From Prorocentrum cordatum (taxonomy: Eukaryota; Sar; Dinophyceae; Prorocentrales; Prorocentraceae): DNA of 64,000 bases. Location of the stretch: the NCBI GenBank assembly GCA_963575745.1, contig CAUYUJ010014542.1, positions 264,001 through 328,000 on the forward strand. Reading direction: 5' to 3'. Positions within the stretch are counted from its first letter, which is position 1. Each line of letters opens with the position of its first letter. The notes under the pieces were generated by a model, which made no database searches, was not told where the DNA came from, and worked only from the letters and a program-made list of their open reading frames with translations. The translations under genes were made by a program, and so were the position numbers. Positions 21,640 to 32,433 of the stretch are shown piece by piece.

Positions 21640-22506
21640 CTGTCTATATTGAAATTATTCCATAGTAGCTAGATCCAAAACGTGGCGACCTCCAAGATAC
21701 CGAGTCCATGCTAGCATCTTCCCCTTCCGTGGTCAATTATCCGAAACGTGTTGTTTCTTGTTGGTTGTGAAAGCTAGGAAGGACTTCCCTCTTCCCCGCA
21801 TGTTGTAGCAATCCTACTTCTCGAAGGGCGACACTTAGGTGGGCGTCGCTCTGGTTCATGAGAAGGTGGGCCCCTCCAGCCTCTCCACTCGGCACAGGTG
21901 ACTCATCGAAGATGTCTTCGGCGAACGCACCGGCACCTCCGTCGAGTTCCCTCGCGAAGATGCCACACTACAAAGTAAGATTAAGATGCGGTGGTCGAGC
22001 GATTCTCCACTTCCCGAAAGGTCGCTGCATGATCTTCGCGAAGACCACTGGTTCTTCACTCGGCCCCATCGATCCCCCGCGCCCGCGCCGCACTACAAAA
22101 TGTTCGTCTTCTCCCCGCGCCCCCCCCCTCCTTCCGCGAAGCTCAAGGAGATGGCCGCGCGAGCGGCTCGATGCAGAAAGAATGGGGCATCTTGCTAGCT
22201 GAGAAGCACCTGCACTGCCCGCTGCCGCGCCTGCGGGGTTGCAGAGGCGAGCGCATTCGACATGTTGTGGAGGTTGTTGAGGTGGCTGGGTGCCCTGTGG
22301 CCACGGCGAGCGCCCGCGCGGAGCTGGACAGCGAGGGCGCCCTCGCGCCGACGCCCTGGTAGAAAGCAATGGAACTCTGCTCGCCAGATCGGGGTCCGCG
22401 ACCTCGATCCCCTTTCTCAGTGACGTTCCAAATGCGCCCTTCCAGCGCGGGCAATAGTCGCGAATGAGTGGCTCCCCGCCAGGCCCCCGTTTCCCGTTCG
22501 GCTCGA
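21640..22506 (-). other. Region expected to hold the LINE reverse transcriptase; not recognisable
   Basis: A 239-codon minus frame (21968-22687) is open, but no RT motif (A, B, or the YADD of C) is seen in any frame. If the flanking pieces belong to one LINE, its polymerase core has been lost or scrambled. Confidence 0.35.
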
Positions 22507-23414
22507 TCAGAGGATCGCCCCGGGATGGGCGACCGAGCTTCGGGGCTCCCTCGAAAACCCGGGACCGCCAGCGAATGGCTCCGAGATGCCCACTAGCCAG
22601 AAAGGGGGGAAATTCATCTGCACGTTCAGCACCAAGACCGAGTCTCGGTTCGTCGGCTTTTGAAGCATAACTGGCGTCGGCCGCCATCGGGGAGATCTCC
22701 GAGGGCGAGCTCCAGGGGGTGGGCAGAGCGACGTCTTGGACGTTTCTTGAGGAACTTCAGTGTATGTTGCATGTCTTCGCTGGCCCAGATACTCGCGCCA
22801 ATCGGGGTCTTCTAACCTGATATCGTCGAGAGAGGCCAAGGAAGGCTCAAGCTCTGCAGCGGGGTCGATCGCCGCGGCGTTCATTCCGTCGTCCTGCGGG
22901 GCGCCTTCCAGGAAGCGTCGCCACTCATCCCTGGCGGAGCGCAGCTGCGGGACCCCATGCTTGCGCTTGCGAGGGCCGCCCCAGCGCTCAGCAAGCAAGA
23001 AAAAAGGCTATGCACTTCGGCTAATCGACGGCGTCGGGCGGCTTCGTGAATTCCTGTTTCGCTTCGTCTCCGTCGGTCGGCTCGCTCTTGTCGCGTAAGT
23101 CGTCGAAACTCAAATCGGATTTCTCGAAGTTCGCTGTATTCGGGAAATCCGGTCGAAGTGGACCTCTATACCTCTGCAGGTTCGCCACCCTTCTCCCGAA
23201 GTCGGTCCCGGGCCTCCGCTCGTAGTCGCGCATGTTCGCGCCGTCGGGATCGCATGCGACGAACCTCAGGGTGGACTTCATGAGGCCTGGATTCACAAAA
23301 AAAGGAGCGTGCGGCATTTCTTACTCGTGTAGTCCAGCATCGCCAGTAGGCATCAAGATCTCCGATTTGATTATGTCGGTCTAACTCCTGGCAATCCCGA
23401 AACTTCCTGTCCAA
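22507..23414 (-). pseudogene. LINE linker between endonuclease and RT, fragmented
   Basis: Three short frames follow one another: 23414-23166 (MDRKFRDCQELDRH, then a Trp-rich helix and RNAARSFFC), 23317-23021 (a charged helix) and 22998-22507 (AERWGGPRKRK, RRFLEGAPQDDG). The AR-FFC block followed by an Arg-rich helix is typical of the segment joining endonuclease and RT in dinoflagellate LINEs. No catalytic residues are expected here. Confidence 0.45.
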
Positions 23415-23525
23415 GGCCCCCTGGAACTCGAGTCTACGAGTCTACTAGATCCCTCGAGTCTCGGTCCCAACGCAGGTGAGTGGTCTCCGAAGGGGCCCTA
23501 TGCTGGTAAGCAGCGAACCCCAGAA

Positions 23526-24360
23526 TCATCGGAAAATTGTCTCGAGGTCTAGCATCGGGTATGGGCTGCAGCCGCCTGGCCGCCTTCGTATAAGACACCT
23601 CCGAAGCTGGTTCTGCATGCCCAGGGGAATCAGGATGCGGTCCACCGTGCACGTGGCCCCGTCGAGGCCGAAGAAAGTGGGCCCAGCCTGGGGGTAGAAG
23701 GAGCCTACATCCATGAAGTCCTGGGGAACAATAAACTCATCCCAGAGCATGTATCCGATGAGGGACTGTTTGCTAAGGCGGTACCCGCCTACATTCGGGA
23801 TCTGCTCGGAACGCCCACCACTCAGAGCGCCAAAAGAGATCGGGAGCCCCTTGCGGTACCCGAAGCCGGTTTTGAAGCCTCCGAAGACGATGGGTGCAAA
23901 TTGGGTCGGTGTTTGTTCCGTGCGATCGATGATCCACTTTGCTAGCTCCTTCGGTCCCTTCTCAAATGATCTCCGCATTTTCGTATTATCGTCCTTGATC
24001 GGTGGTAAAAACGCCAGAATGAGAGTGAAGCCGTCGAGCCCTTGACCACTCTGACGGCGAGACCACATCCATGAACACATAAATGTGGTGTATGAATACC
24101 ACGTTCATGCTTCCATTTGAATATTTTGCTAATCGTCAGCATACATCCAGCAGCTCTGTAACTGAATGGTGCAATAGTCCACCTTGCCGAGATAGAAAAT
24201 CCTCGACCAAGTGCAATTTCCTGAACTGGTCGGTCGACTGGCGCGCTGAGCCTGGTGCCAGGTAGCGCCACGATATCAACACTCAACTCCTTCCAAACCT
24301 GCTGGATCCTGCCAGCTTCTACCAAATACAGAGGGCTGCGCAACGCCAATCTCACAAATA
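23526..24360 (-). pseudogene. APE-type LINE endonuclease, broken
   Basis: Two frames together cover the domain. The N-terminal half (about 24360-24070) has VWKELSVDIVALPGTRL and YRAAGCMLTISKIFKWK. The C-terminal half (24060-23526) has LDGFTLILAFLPPIKDD, APIVFGGFKTGFG and GLDGATCTVDRILIPLG. The endonuclease nicks target DNA to prime reverse transcription. The catalytic GDFN/DLN site is altered to GGFK and the SDH-type end is weak. With the frameshift near 24060, the enzyme should be dead. Confidence 0.65.
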
Positions 24361-24499
24361 ATGAAACCATGGGCCCCTGTGGGCGAACGCGGCCCTTGGC
24401 TCCTCGCCCCGAGGGAGCTCTGGGTGGGCCCAGATGTTCACGAAATGTGTAAGGACATGGTGCAGTGTGCGGATGCCGCGTATGGAAAGGGTGATTCCT

Positions 24500-24930
24500 G
24501 AAACGGCTACGAGGAGGAGGGAGGGAGGGAGAGAGGGAATGAGGGAGGGAGGGAGGGCGGGAAGGAAGAGGAGGAAGAGGAGGAGGCGAAGGCGAAAGAA
24601 CACCAAGCAACAACACCGAATGGCACAAGCCATGAGAGCAACAGTCCCTGTTCCCATGTTGCCCCAGCCCCCTTCCGGATCGCCTCCCCGACCACGTGGC
24701 CCCCATATGTTTCCTTTGGCCCTTTGCAAAATGTTCCTCTTTCCTTCCTGCTCTCTCTTGCCCTCCCCCTCCTCATTCCCCCCATCATCCTCGTTATCCT
24801 CCTCCTCCTCCTGCTCCTCCTCCTTCTCCTCGTCCCTCTCCTCCTCCCTTTCCTCCACATTCGCAACGTCCTCCTCCTGCTTAACATTGCCCTCCCCCTC
24901 TTTGCTTCGCTTCGCTTCGACTGCTATAAT
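24500..24930. repeat. Paired purine and pyrimidine tracts
   Basis: A GGA/GAGG tract (about 24510-24600) and a CCT/CTC tract (about 24745-24870) lie 150 bp apart. On one strand they are imperfectly complementary and could fold back. Frames across both are compositional artefacts. Confidence 0.6.
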
Positions 24931-25640
24931 GAGCAGGTAACAGTAAGCAGAGAACACACAACATACTGACACTCTAAAGCATGCTCGCACATTGCTACAC
25001 CTCTCACGTGATGATGCGCAAGGCCCTGCTGACCTCTTCGTCCGCCGCCTTGCGCCTTTCGGGCGCGTCCTCCATGACCTCTGACCATGTCCTCTCCCAG
25101 CGGCATGGGCAGCCACTGGTCGCCCGCGGGCCCGTCACTCCCCCATCGAGCGAGTAACGCGCGCTGGCATGCTGAGCCCTGCGTTCGCGCAGCCAGCTGG
25201 GCGGCTGCACCTTCAAAGCCATCGCTGCTGGGGTGTCCGGGTGGCGCCCGAGGTGCCGGCGCCAATTCATGCACCGCTCGATGCACACGACGCTCCACGG
25301 CTTCCCTCGGAGGCTTCTGGCGGAATTGGCCTGCCGCGTCCGCCATGCACGGAAAGTCTCCCCATCCCACCTCCGTGCTCGCTGGATTGCGCAGAACCCA
25401 ACACGTTCAAACCCTTCTTGTTGATAGCCACCGGGGACAATAATAGTTCAGGAAGCTGTTGGAAATCCCGTTCCAGAACTTGCAGCGCTCAGCCACCGAA
25501 AGCGCCAGATTATACAAAAGCCTCGAATGAGCGTGGAACATCTTTTGAAGCTTGCGCATGACGTTGCCGCGGCATTTTGAAGTATGTCCTGAACTTTGTA
25601 ATGTATGCCCCAAGAGCCAGATATCACCGCGGTCTCCCCC
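24931..25640. other. No feature recognised
   Basis: Several overlapping frames are present. A minus stretch at about 25560-25420 (KLQKMFHAHSRLLYNLALSV, AERCKFWNGISNSF) looks protein-like and could be a small exon or LINE remnant, but no family is recognised. Confidence 0.25.
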
Positions 25641-25654
25641 AAGTCGGACTCCCC

Positions 25655-25810
25655 CTCTTCCCCATCTCTTTCCTTCTCCACCTCATCTTCCTCATCATCT
25701 CATCATCCTCCTCCTCCTCCTCCTCCCCCTCCTCCCCCTCCTCCTCCTCCTCCTCCTCCTCCCTCCCATCATCCTCCTCTTCCTCCTCCTCCTTCTTCTT
25801 CTTCTCAAGG
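25655..25810. repeat. CTC/CCT polypyrimidine tract
   Basis: About 150 bp of imperfect CTC repeats ending CTTCTTCTTCTTCTC. A short (GA)n run follows at about 25931-25951. Confidence 0.9.
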
Positions 25811-26065
25811 AATTTGGGCTCGAGCATGTTGCTGACGCCCAGGGCCTCTGCACTTCCGTGCAGTGCTTGAGGGACTTGGTTCTTGGCGGCCCGCCACAAT
25901 GCCAGAACCCCCGACCAAGACATAAGCAATCGAGAGAGAGAGAGAGAGAGACCACATCCGCCATGGCCCCTGCGGCTGCGAAGCCCCTCTGGAGCAGGTG
26001 CGGATGCGGTCGGTGTGAGTAGAATTCAATGTCGGTCATGAACAGGTTGGTCTGCCAGTGCTGCA

Positions 26066-27103
26066 ATGACAAAATCGTGCTGCATCGACCGTCGCGTCCC
26101 AAGGTGCCTTTTTCAGCCAGGATGTCAGCACTGCCTGGATTACAGAGAGCAGCTGCAGGGCATCCGAAAGACCAGCAGCAGTCGCAGTCGCAGCAACTCC
26201 CCAGCGGGTGTCGGCAGCATGACGCGACGGACAGGCAAAGGTGCACGTCAGGGCGGTGAAGTATCGAACCTCCTTCAGAAGGCCATTCTGGCCACCGAAG
26301 ACCAGGATCTGCAGTACACGCTGAAGCAGCAGCTGCAGCGCCTGGAGAAGGAGGACATGACAAACCTGACAGCCAGACAGAGCCCAGTGGAGGCTTTGAG
26401 GTTTGCTGACGGTACATATCGGAACGCTAATCATTTGCATGAACATGCTGTTGCATCGGTTCTTCGGCTTTGCTCGAGTCTGGCGGCGGCGGAGAAGAAG
26501 GAGCAGGCAGCGGCCATGAAGCTCGCAGAGGCCAAGGATGCAAAGGCCAACGCGGCGCAGGCCCTGGCGGTGGCGGAGGGTGTGCAAGTGTCGCAACTCC
26601 AACAAGAGAACTCCGTCAAGAACGACGGCCCGCTGTTCACGATCGACTGAGACCAGAGCTTCGTTGACAACTTGGCGGAGATGGACTGCACCGAGGGCGA
26701 GCGGAAGAAGCTGGAAAAGCTCCACAGCGCCCTCACGGCCGCGCGCAAGGACTTGGCCAACAAGAACGACGAGATCAAGTCCTGGCTCGAGCAGGCCCAG
26801 GCCCATCAGAAGGACATCACGGCGAGGATGGCCAAGAAGCGCAAGTCTGAGAATGGAGGTCATGTTCCCACATCACAAGGTGCTGAAGCTGAAGCCGATG
26901 CAGAGGACGCCCCAGGGGCAGCCAAAGCGCAGGTCGATCAGAAGGAGCAGCAGGAGAGTGAGGAGCAGCGCAAGGAGCGCATGCAGCAGGAGGCCCAGAA
27001 GCTGCCGGACGCAAAGTTTCAGGCCCAGCAGGCGGCGGCCAAGGCGAAGGGCAATGGCTCCGAGCTCACGGCGGCAGCGTCTGCTGATGATATGGCCACG
27101 TGA
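26066..27103 (+). pseudogene. LINE ORF1, coiled-coil protein with one in-frame TGA
   Basis: Two open blocks in the same frame (26066-26650 and 26672-27103) are separated by a single TGA at 26648-26650. A good start is the ATG at 26219 (MTRRTGKGARQGG). The product is helical throughout: NLLQKAILATEDQDLQYTLK, then AAAEKKEQAAAMKLAEAK, then KKLEKLHSALTAARKDLA, with a basic segment MAKKRKSENG and a Gln/Glu-rich tail. It resembles the coiled-coil ORF1 or Gag-like proteins of LINEs, which bind the element RNA and multimerise. No CCHC knuckle is present. It lies immediately upstream of the endonuclease, in the normal LINE order. Confidence 0.6.
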
Positions 27104-27165
27104 CAAACGGCGGGGGCATTCCTCAGGCCCGGTAACGACCAGCTAAGGATGATGGAGAGACCCAG

Positions 27166-27900
27166 ATGTTTGTGGCGAACGTTGCGGAGCTCTCAGATAA
27201 GGTTTCGAAGTACGTGTCAAAGAATTCACATCATTATCAGTTTTGGCGGTTGTTGGAAGCCCATGTGCGAGAGCGTGAGGGACTCAAATCATGTGATAAC
27301 CAAGCCAGACAGATGCACTACATATTGCAGCACAGTCCCGCACGTACTTCTGTGAAATGTGTTCACAGTGGAGTGACGGCATAGGTCTAATGAAGGTGGT
27401 GAAATGTGCAGGCACATCTTCTGGCAGGGGCCCGTGCTGCTCAATCCCAGCTTTCTGAGGTTGGCCAGACAGCGTTGGACGGATTCCTTCCGATGGTCAT
27501 CAATTTCACGGGGCACAGCATGATAGTTGTGCTCATCTACGGCCACCCATCCCTCGGCATGAAGGGCGCGAACGAGGCCAGATTCAGTCGACTGGGCGGG
27601 CTCCTGCAGGCCACCAGGCCCCCATAGGCAGTCGTGGGCGACTTCAACATGCAGCCAGCAGCCCCCCAGGCGTCCGAGTTCGCCAAGCGCCTGGACGGGG
27701 TCGTCAGAACGGCTCCAGGTGGCGGCACGTGTGCGCAGAAAAGAAGTCCAGACATTCTGATTGACTAGTTGCTCTGCTCGAAATCTGCCATCCGCTTTGT
27801 CAAGGTTGTTTCTCAGGTGCGTGGTGTAGCTTGCATGCCCCACGTACGCCTGCACATTACCTCCAGGAGTTCCGGACTTCAATTAGTCACGGGGGCCCTT
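27166..27900 (+). pseudogene. LINE endonuclease remnants
   Basis: In one frame, from left to right, are SMIVVLIYGHPSLGMKGANE, an in-frame TAG at about 27625, AVVGDFNMQPAAPQA with the family GDFN motif, DILID, another TAG, then LLCSKSAIRFVKVVSQV and PHVRLHI. GDFN carries the Asp and Asn that bind the metal and orient the catalytic His in APE-type endonucleases. The N-terminal part (27166-27384) is less clear. Only nonsense changes break this stretch, which suggests decay by substitution. Confidence 0.65.
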
Positions 27901-28104
27901 GAGCTCCCAGGGAAGTTGCCGCAACTCCCTCGGCCTCGCTCCTCCCCCTCCCCTGGGTCCAAAAAAGCGCGGCTCGTTCGAAGAAGCTTGTGGCCCGACA
28001 GGAGGCTGCAAACAAACAGGACGAGTATCTTAATTCTTCGTTCGGGTACTGTTTCCAGTCCGAGTGTCACCCCCATGGGTCCCAGGTCGTGAGCGCAACC
28101 ATGC

Positions 28105-28680
28105 ATGAGCCCGAACTTGCGTGCGAGCTCTATCTTGACGATTGGCCAGGTGAGCCCGATCCGTGGGAAAATGAGCTCGACTTTGCAACGTGTGCGGACA
28201 CTGGTCCGCCCTCCGCCTCTCTCCCCTCGACGGCCGACGGGGGCCCCGCTCCCGACCCCGCGCCCAGGTTCAACGAGATGCCCGCAGGTGCCAGCGCAGG
28301 CTGCTCCCGAAGGCCCTGGCAGCGGTGTTGGCGACAGAGCCCCTCCTGGCAGCTCTCTCCCAAATTCGAGCCAGCCCCCCGTAAGTACAGAGCAGAGTAC
28401 AAACGTTTCAAGAGACACCCGAGAGCCCGAGCCTTTAAGTACTGGACCTGGAGCCCCCACCCCTGAGCCCTTTTTTAAGGTCCCCCAAGATCCCTGGTGC
28501 AAAACACGGGCCGAGGTCGGGTTTGCTTCGGGATCCAGTTGTTTAGAATATGTCACTCCTCCTTTACTCAAGTAAGTAGCATGTAGGCCCAAAGAAACCC
28601 ACTCAGCTTCAATATCATGTCTATATACAGCGTGGACCACCACGGCCGAGCGCATCATTCTCGCCCACCATCAGCAGCAG
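28105..28680 (+). other. Spacer between LINE endonuclease and RT
   Basis: Two overlapping open frames occur here: frame 1 (28105-28575, Pro/Ser-rich) and frame 3 (27990-28466, ARQEAANKQDEYLNSSFG, LYLDDWPGEPDPWEN). I cannot tell which was coding. The region separates the endonuclease from the RT N-terminus. Confidence 0.35.
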
Positions 28681-30225
28681 ATGGTAGGCACATCAAGGGC
28701 TCATGGCCCGCAGTTTCGTGCACGCCAGCTGCACGACGCCGCCCACGGACGCCAGCTTCACCTACGGGATGGTCGAGCGCAATGGTGGACAAGGGTGGCC
28801 ATCGTGGTGGCAGGAGTTTACCGACATACGACACGAAACAATGGACATCGTGAACTGGATGAATATCGGATTGTATGCAAAAAGGTGGTGGACGATGATC
28901 CTGATGGTGCACACACAATGTTACGTGGGATGAAGGACCCTCCCTGGCAGAAGTGGTGTGAATTTCTCAGAGGAAGAGCTCAGCTATCAGGCCCTGTACT
29001 CGCTTCGTGGGAATGCAATGCAAGGAATGTGGCATCACGGGCACAAAAAAATGCGATCCACATGTCTCTGCAGGACTTTCGCGAATGGGTCCAGGAGCCA
29101 GCAGCAGCAAATGTACTAGACAAATCGGTAAAGAAGCAGCAGTGGAATTGGACTCACAAATAGCATGCGATGTATCACCCTATTGATACCATGGATGGGA
29201 ATGTGAAGAAGTTCAAGCAGCTGTGGGCGCCGATTCCAGTACGTTTGGCTGAGACAAGAGATCTGTTCAGTCGTATACGTGAAGCGGCGATGGACAACCC
29301 ACTGTTCCCCAGAATGGAGGCTAGCATCGTGCAAATAGGCAAGGGGATGAAACCACAAACGGGACGGGGGGCAGATGGATTTACGCCAGTGGACTTCGAA
29401 CGTCTACCGACGGCTGGTCTCACTGAGATGGCCTTGTCGTTGGAAGAAAGTGAATGCACATTGTCATGACCAATTCAAACCCTTCTTACCATTGGCAAAC
29501 TAACGCCGAAGAAATCAACAGGAGATCGTGCAATTGGACGTGTGTCAATTCTAGAGCGGGCATGGCCAATGATCAGACAAGATGGCATCCAAGTATGGAC
29601 ACCTGAGCAGGCAACGGTTTGGGATGCAGCTGTGAAAGGAAATTCGTGTCTCCAAGAGGCGTTCCTCTGATCAATTAACGGAGAAGTGGCCCAGGGGTTC
29701 CGCATGCAGCATGGACACGCCATGCTTGACATCGAAACATGTTATGATTCAATACCGCGACATCCTTTAGTCGGGGCGGCCCTCCCCCTCGGCGTTCTCC
29801 CAGTGGTGCTGTACTTGGAGCTTGTCCAGTGCGTGGCCCCACGAGCTTTGGAACAGATGGGGGCTGCCACGGAGGCCTTCGAGCCTTCCCAGAGCGTAGT
29901 TCACGGACTACGGTCGGGCACCAGGCTCGCCAAGGCCCTCACTCGTTTCGTGATGGCACATGCGAACACTATGCACCCTAGGATGGGCCACCGCTTGTGG
30001 GCGGATGACCTATCCCAGACCATGTGGCTTGAGAAAGATGGTCAGATGCCAGATGGTGGAGTGAATTGTACACACGTGCGAGCAGCTAGAGAAACCCCAT
30101 CTCAATATCGCAACCAACATCCATCATCATGTGCACCAGCGTCCAGGACACGAAGGCGACTGGTCGAGCTGTACGCGACCGTGGCTGTCACATCAAAGGT
30201 GTTACTCAGGCAACAGGCCGTGTAA
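28681..30225 (+). pseudogene. LINE reverse transcriptase, single frame with three nonsense codons
   Basis: Three open blocks in one frame (28681-29163, 29170-29469, 29686-30225) plus intervening residues give an RT: an N-terminal DPPWQKWCEFLRGRA block, TGDRAIGRVSILERAWPMIR (fingers), MLDIETCYDSIPRHPLVG (motif A with Asp), SVVHGLRSGTRLAKALTRF (motif B region) and GHRLWADDLSQTM (motif C, ADD). Stops are TAG at about 29161, and TGA at about 29467 and 29668. Both catalytic Asp motifs survive. The missing QG of motif B and the HGLRSGTR form are characteristic of this LINE group, as far as I recall. Confidence 0.75.
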
Positions 30226-31160
30226 TCCAATTTGGATGAAGCAGGATGGCCCGCAGCACCAGAAGCCTAAGAGAAGCCACACATCAGAATACGCCAAAGA
30301 ACATACGACGGATCACACAAGCAAGCAGACAATATCGTGTGACCTCTAAGCTGCAAAGGCAAGGAGGGCTACCTGCAGAACTTTATGGACACAAAGTGCA
30401 TGGAGTATACGGTGAACAATCGAAACTGGTAAGGCGACGGATTGTTCAATCGTGTTCGAGCGGCAGTCGCGGCAGATGCTTAACGACGGTGCTGGACTTA
30501 CAGGTGCCGAGGGCTGATCCTGCCATATCGTTAATTACTCAATGTGTCGACCTATGGTTAAAGAGATGGAAGGATCACCCTCATATTCGGAATGATATAA
30601 AGAAGATATGGCCGAAAAGTGTGCAACGCATGCAGATGTTAAAGGTTTCTGACCAGTGACAACAATTTAAAGGCCCCAGCCCCGCCTGCGTTCTCAATGC
30701 GTTACGCCTTGGTTGGACCCCAACGTCATCATCAGCATGGAGCTACCCCACAAGCGACAACACGTATGAAGAGTGGCTTCCAGACGAGGTATACACAGGC
30801 AACCCGCACATCAACCAGCACCAGCACTTGCTCAAGGATCTGGTAAATACCGCGCGCCTGCAGGTGGCGCCAGGCAAGTACAGAGTATACAGGAGGGGGA
30901 TTGGAAAATGGAATTGGCAATGATTCGTATCGCGCTTTGCTTCGCCAGCTCGCCGCCTCCCCCAATGGAAAGTGACTGGCCTAGACGATGACCATGATTG
31001 CCTCAGCAAACGACTCGCAAGGGACAATGCGTGTGGTAGATACAGTGGGAAGCTTGAGACCCTCCCCCACACATTTTGGGAGTGCAGCCAAAACGTAGGC
31101 TCTAAAGCATACGAGTCCTCTGATGAAATAGATGATTTAAGCCACAACCCAACTGGAAAC
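30226..31160 (+). pseudogene. LINE thumb/connection region, heavily broken
   Basis: Scattered protein-like fragments occur in changing frames, including NTYEEWLPDEVYTGNPHINQ-like sequence near 30755-30815, and TLPHTFWECSQN near 31062-31095, which resembles the Cys/His tail common after LINE RTs. No continuous frame remains. Confidence 0.4.
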
Positions 31161-31860
31161 GACCGAGGCTGTTTGGCTTAGGGGACTCATCCCAGAGCCC
31201 TGGACCAGAGTCCCCGAGCCCGTAGGTTTCGACTCTTGGACTGCGACGGGCGTGAACGAGGTTGAACTCGGGTGCTTCGGCAGCGGTTCACGCGAGAGTC
31301 CCGTCCTAGTGCCTGGTGACGCCTCGGGTGGACCTGATTCGAGGTGGCCCAGGTTGCGACGCGTGGCCATGGCTGTTTCCTAAGTTCTCCTCTCTCTCCC
31401 CCTGGTCCTCGAGCCCTCGACGTGTGGCCCCCTCTGCGGCCACAGGCAAGTTGTTGCGAGAGGGGAGTTGAAAGCATACAATATTGCCTTGTACGCCACC
31501 TGGGGGTATATGGGAGTTGGTATGCCCAGACTTACCTCAGCCCGAAGGGTCCAGATGCCGAGTTGTGGGCTGAGATAACCGAACTCATGCGCGATACAGC
31601 TCATAGCCAAGCAACTGTTCTGTTCACCAGAAGGCACCAGGATGGGAGCGACATTGTAGCTGGCCGCTCTCTGAAGCAGCCTGGTTCTAGCCAACAGAGT
31701 AGCTGACGAGCTGGCAGATTGCGCAGCGAACATGTGTATGATCCCCGAGGCCTCCCGACATCAAGTGCACCTCGTCGAGAGTAGCATGCGTGTTAGGCTG
31801 AGGCTCCTGAGGGCCACACTCGACTGCTGTGCTGCTGAAAAGGCTGCTGCTTTGAAAGCC
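31160..31860 (+). pseudogene. LINE RNase H domain, frameshifted
   Basis: In one frame, VPGDASGGPDSRWPRLRRVA carries the first catalytic Asp in the DASGG motif, followed after a stop by VARGELKAYNIALYATWGY with the second acidic residue. In another frame, VLANRVADELADCAANM gives the NRVADELA block that closes the domain. RNase H removes RNA from the cDNA hybrid. A frameshift between the second and third motifs and internal stops make it inactive. The sequence after this is Arg/Lys-rich and then Pro-rich. Confidence 0.65.
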
Positions 31861-32068
31861 AGGGATAGGAAAAGAGAGGGGATCCCACCTCCCCCTTCCC
31901 CCCCTCCCCGCCCCGTTGCTGCTGCTCTCGCCCCGCTCATGTCAGCTCATAGGCTCCCGGAGTGTAAATATAAGTGCCTGCAGTGCTTTCGCTCGGCCAC
32001 TCGTGCCACTGCTGCCATGTGATGAAAGTCTGCCTGCCCTGTCCTCATCAACGTAGATGGCACCATCT

Positions 32069-32073
32069 ACTCT
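32069..32073. repeat. Left 5-bp target-site duplication of the Copia element
   Basis: ACTCT immediately left of the first LTR; the same five bases follow the second LTR at 40692-40696. Five bp is the usual duplication length for Copia-type integrases. Confidence 0.8.
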
Positions 32074-32282
32074 CCTCGTTCTCGTCAGAACTTATCCCCG
32101 AGCGTCTCCCTCGGACACTGGGGTTCGTCACCAGCTCGAACTCGATCGATAGTGCCGACAGCCGCTATCGCCGCCCCCACCCGATGCCACTGCCGTGGGA
32201 GGGAGCCGCACACTTTTAGCTCGAGCCCAAGCGCCGGCGCTGCACGCACGCGTGTCAAACAGTTCAACACACAGAATCTACA
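32074..32282 (-). repeat. 3' LTR of the Copia element (209 bp)
   Basis: Identical base for base, by eye, to 40483-40691 with no gaps. On the minus strand it starts TGTAGATTCTG and ends AACGAGG. It is short for an LTR but normal for Copia elements. Confidence 0.95.
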
Positions 32283-32433
32283 CTCGTGTTATTTTCTTTG
32301 ACTAAGCGTGGCTCGCGGCAGGCGGGCGCCGGGCATAGCCCTCAGTTCAACAGCAAAAGGCAGGCGTCGTCGCAAACCGCGAGGATGCCCGTGCTTGCCA
32401 AAATGGCAGTGTGGTAGTTCTCCACGTGGTAGC
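32283..32433 (-). other. 3' untranslated region and candidate polypurine tract
   Basis: These 151 bp lie between the TGA stop and the 3' LTR. On the minus strand a purine block (TCAAAGAAAATAA) lies within 25 bp of the LTR. It is interrupted and followed by CACGAG, so as a plus-strand primer it is imperfect. Confidence 0.45.

Larger units (their letters stand above)
21140..24360 (-). mobile_element. Decayed LINE (endonuclease to C-terminus), minus strand
   Basis: Order on the minus strand: an APE-type endonuclease (about 24360-23560), a linker with the DLDAYWRCWTTRVRNAARSFFC-like block (23414-23300), an acidic/basic helical region (23317-22507), then a C-terminal region (21639-21180) with YLRTLERGKATDWTGARP and RRFAWAQKLV, a pattern I know from the C-termini of dinoflagellate LINE proteins. 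The reverse transcriptase expected between 22500 and 21650 is not recognisable, so it is deleted or very decayed. Multiple frame changes occur. No target-site duplication was found by eye. Confidence 0.65.
26066..31960 (+). mobile_element. Decayed two-ORF LINE, plus strand
   Basis: A nearly full-length non-LTR retrotransposon: coiled-coil ORF1 (26066-27103), endonuclease remnants (27166-27900), a reverse transcriptase region (28681-30063), and a C-terminal RNase H (about 31160-31860). The recognised endonuclease and RT pieces from 27166 to 30225 lie in the same frame and are broken mainly by stop codons. Frame changes appear only toward the RNase H. The LTR element at 32074-40691 begins about 110 bp after the last recognisable residue. 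The 5' and 3' ends were not defined and no target duplication was found. Confidence 0.8.

Noticed and set aside
25420-25560. A further IFT172 exon
   Set aside because: The protein-like stretch has no match to the expected missing segment (VAYxWAxSLGG) and its splice sites are unclear.
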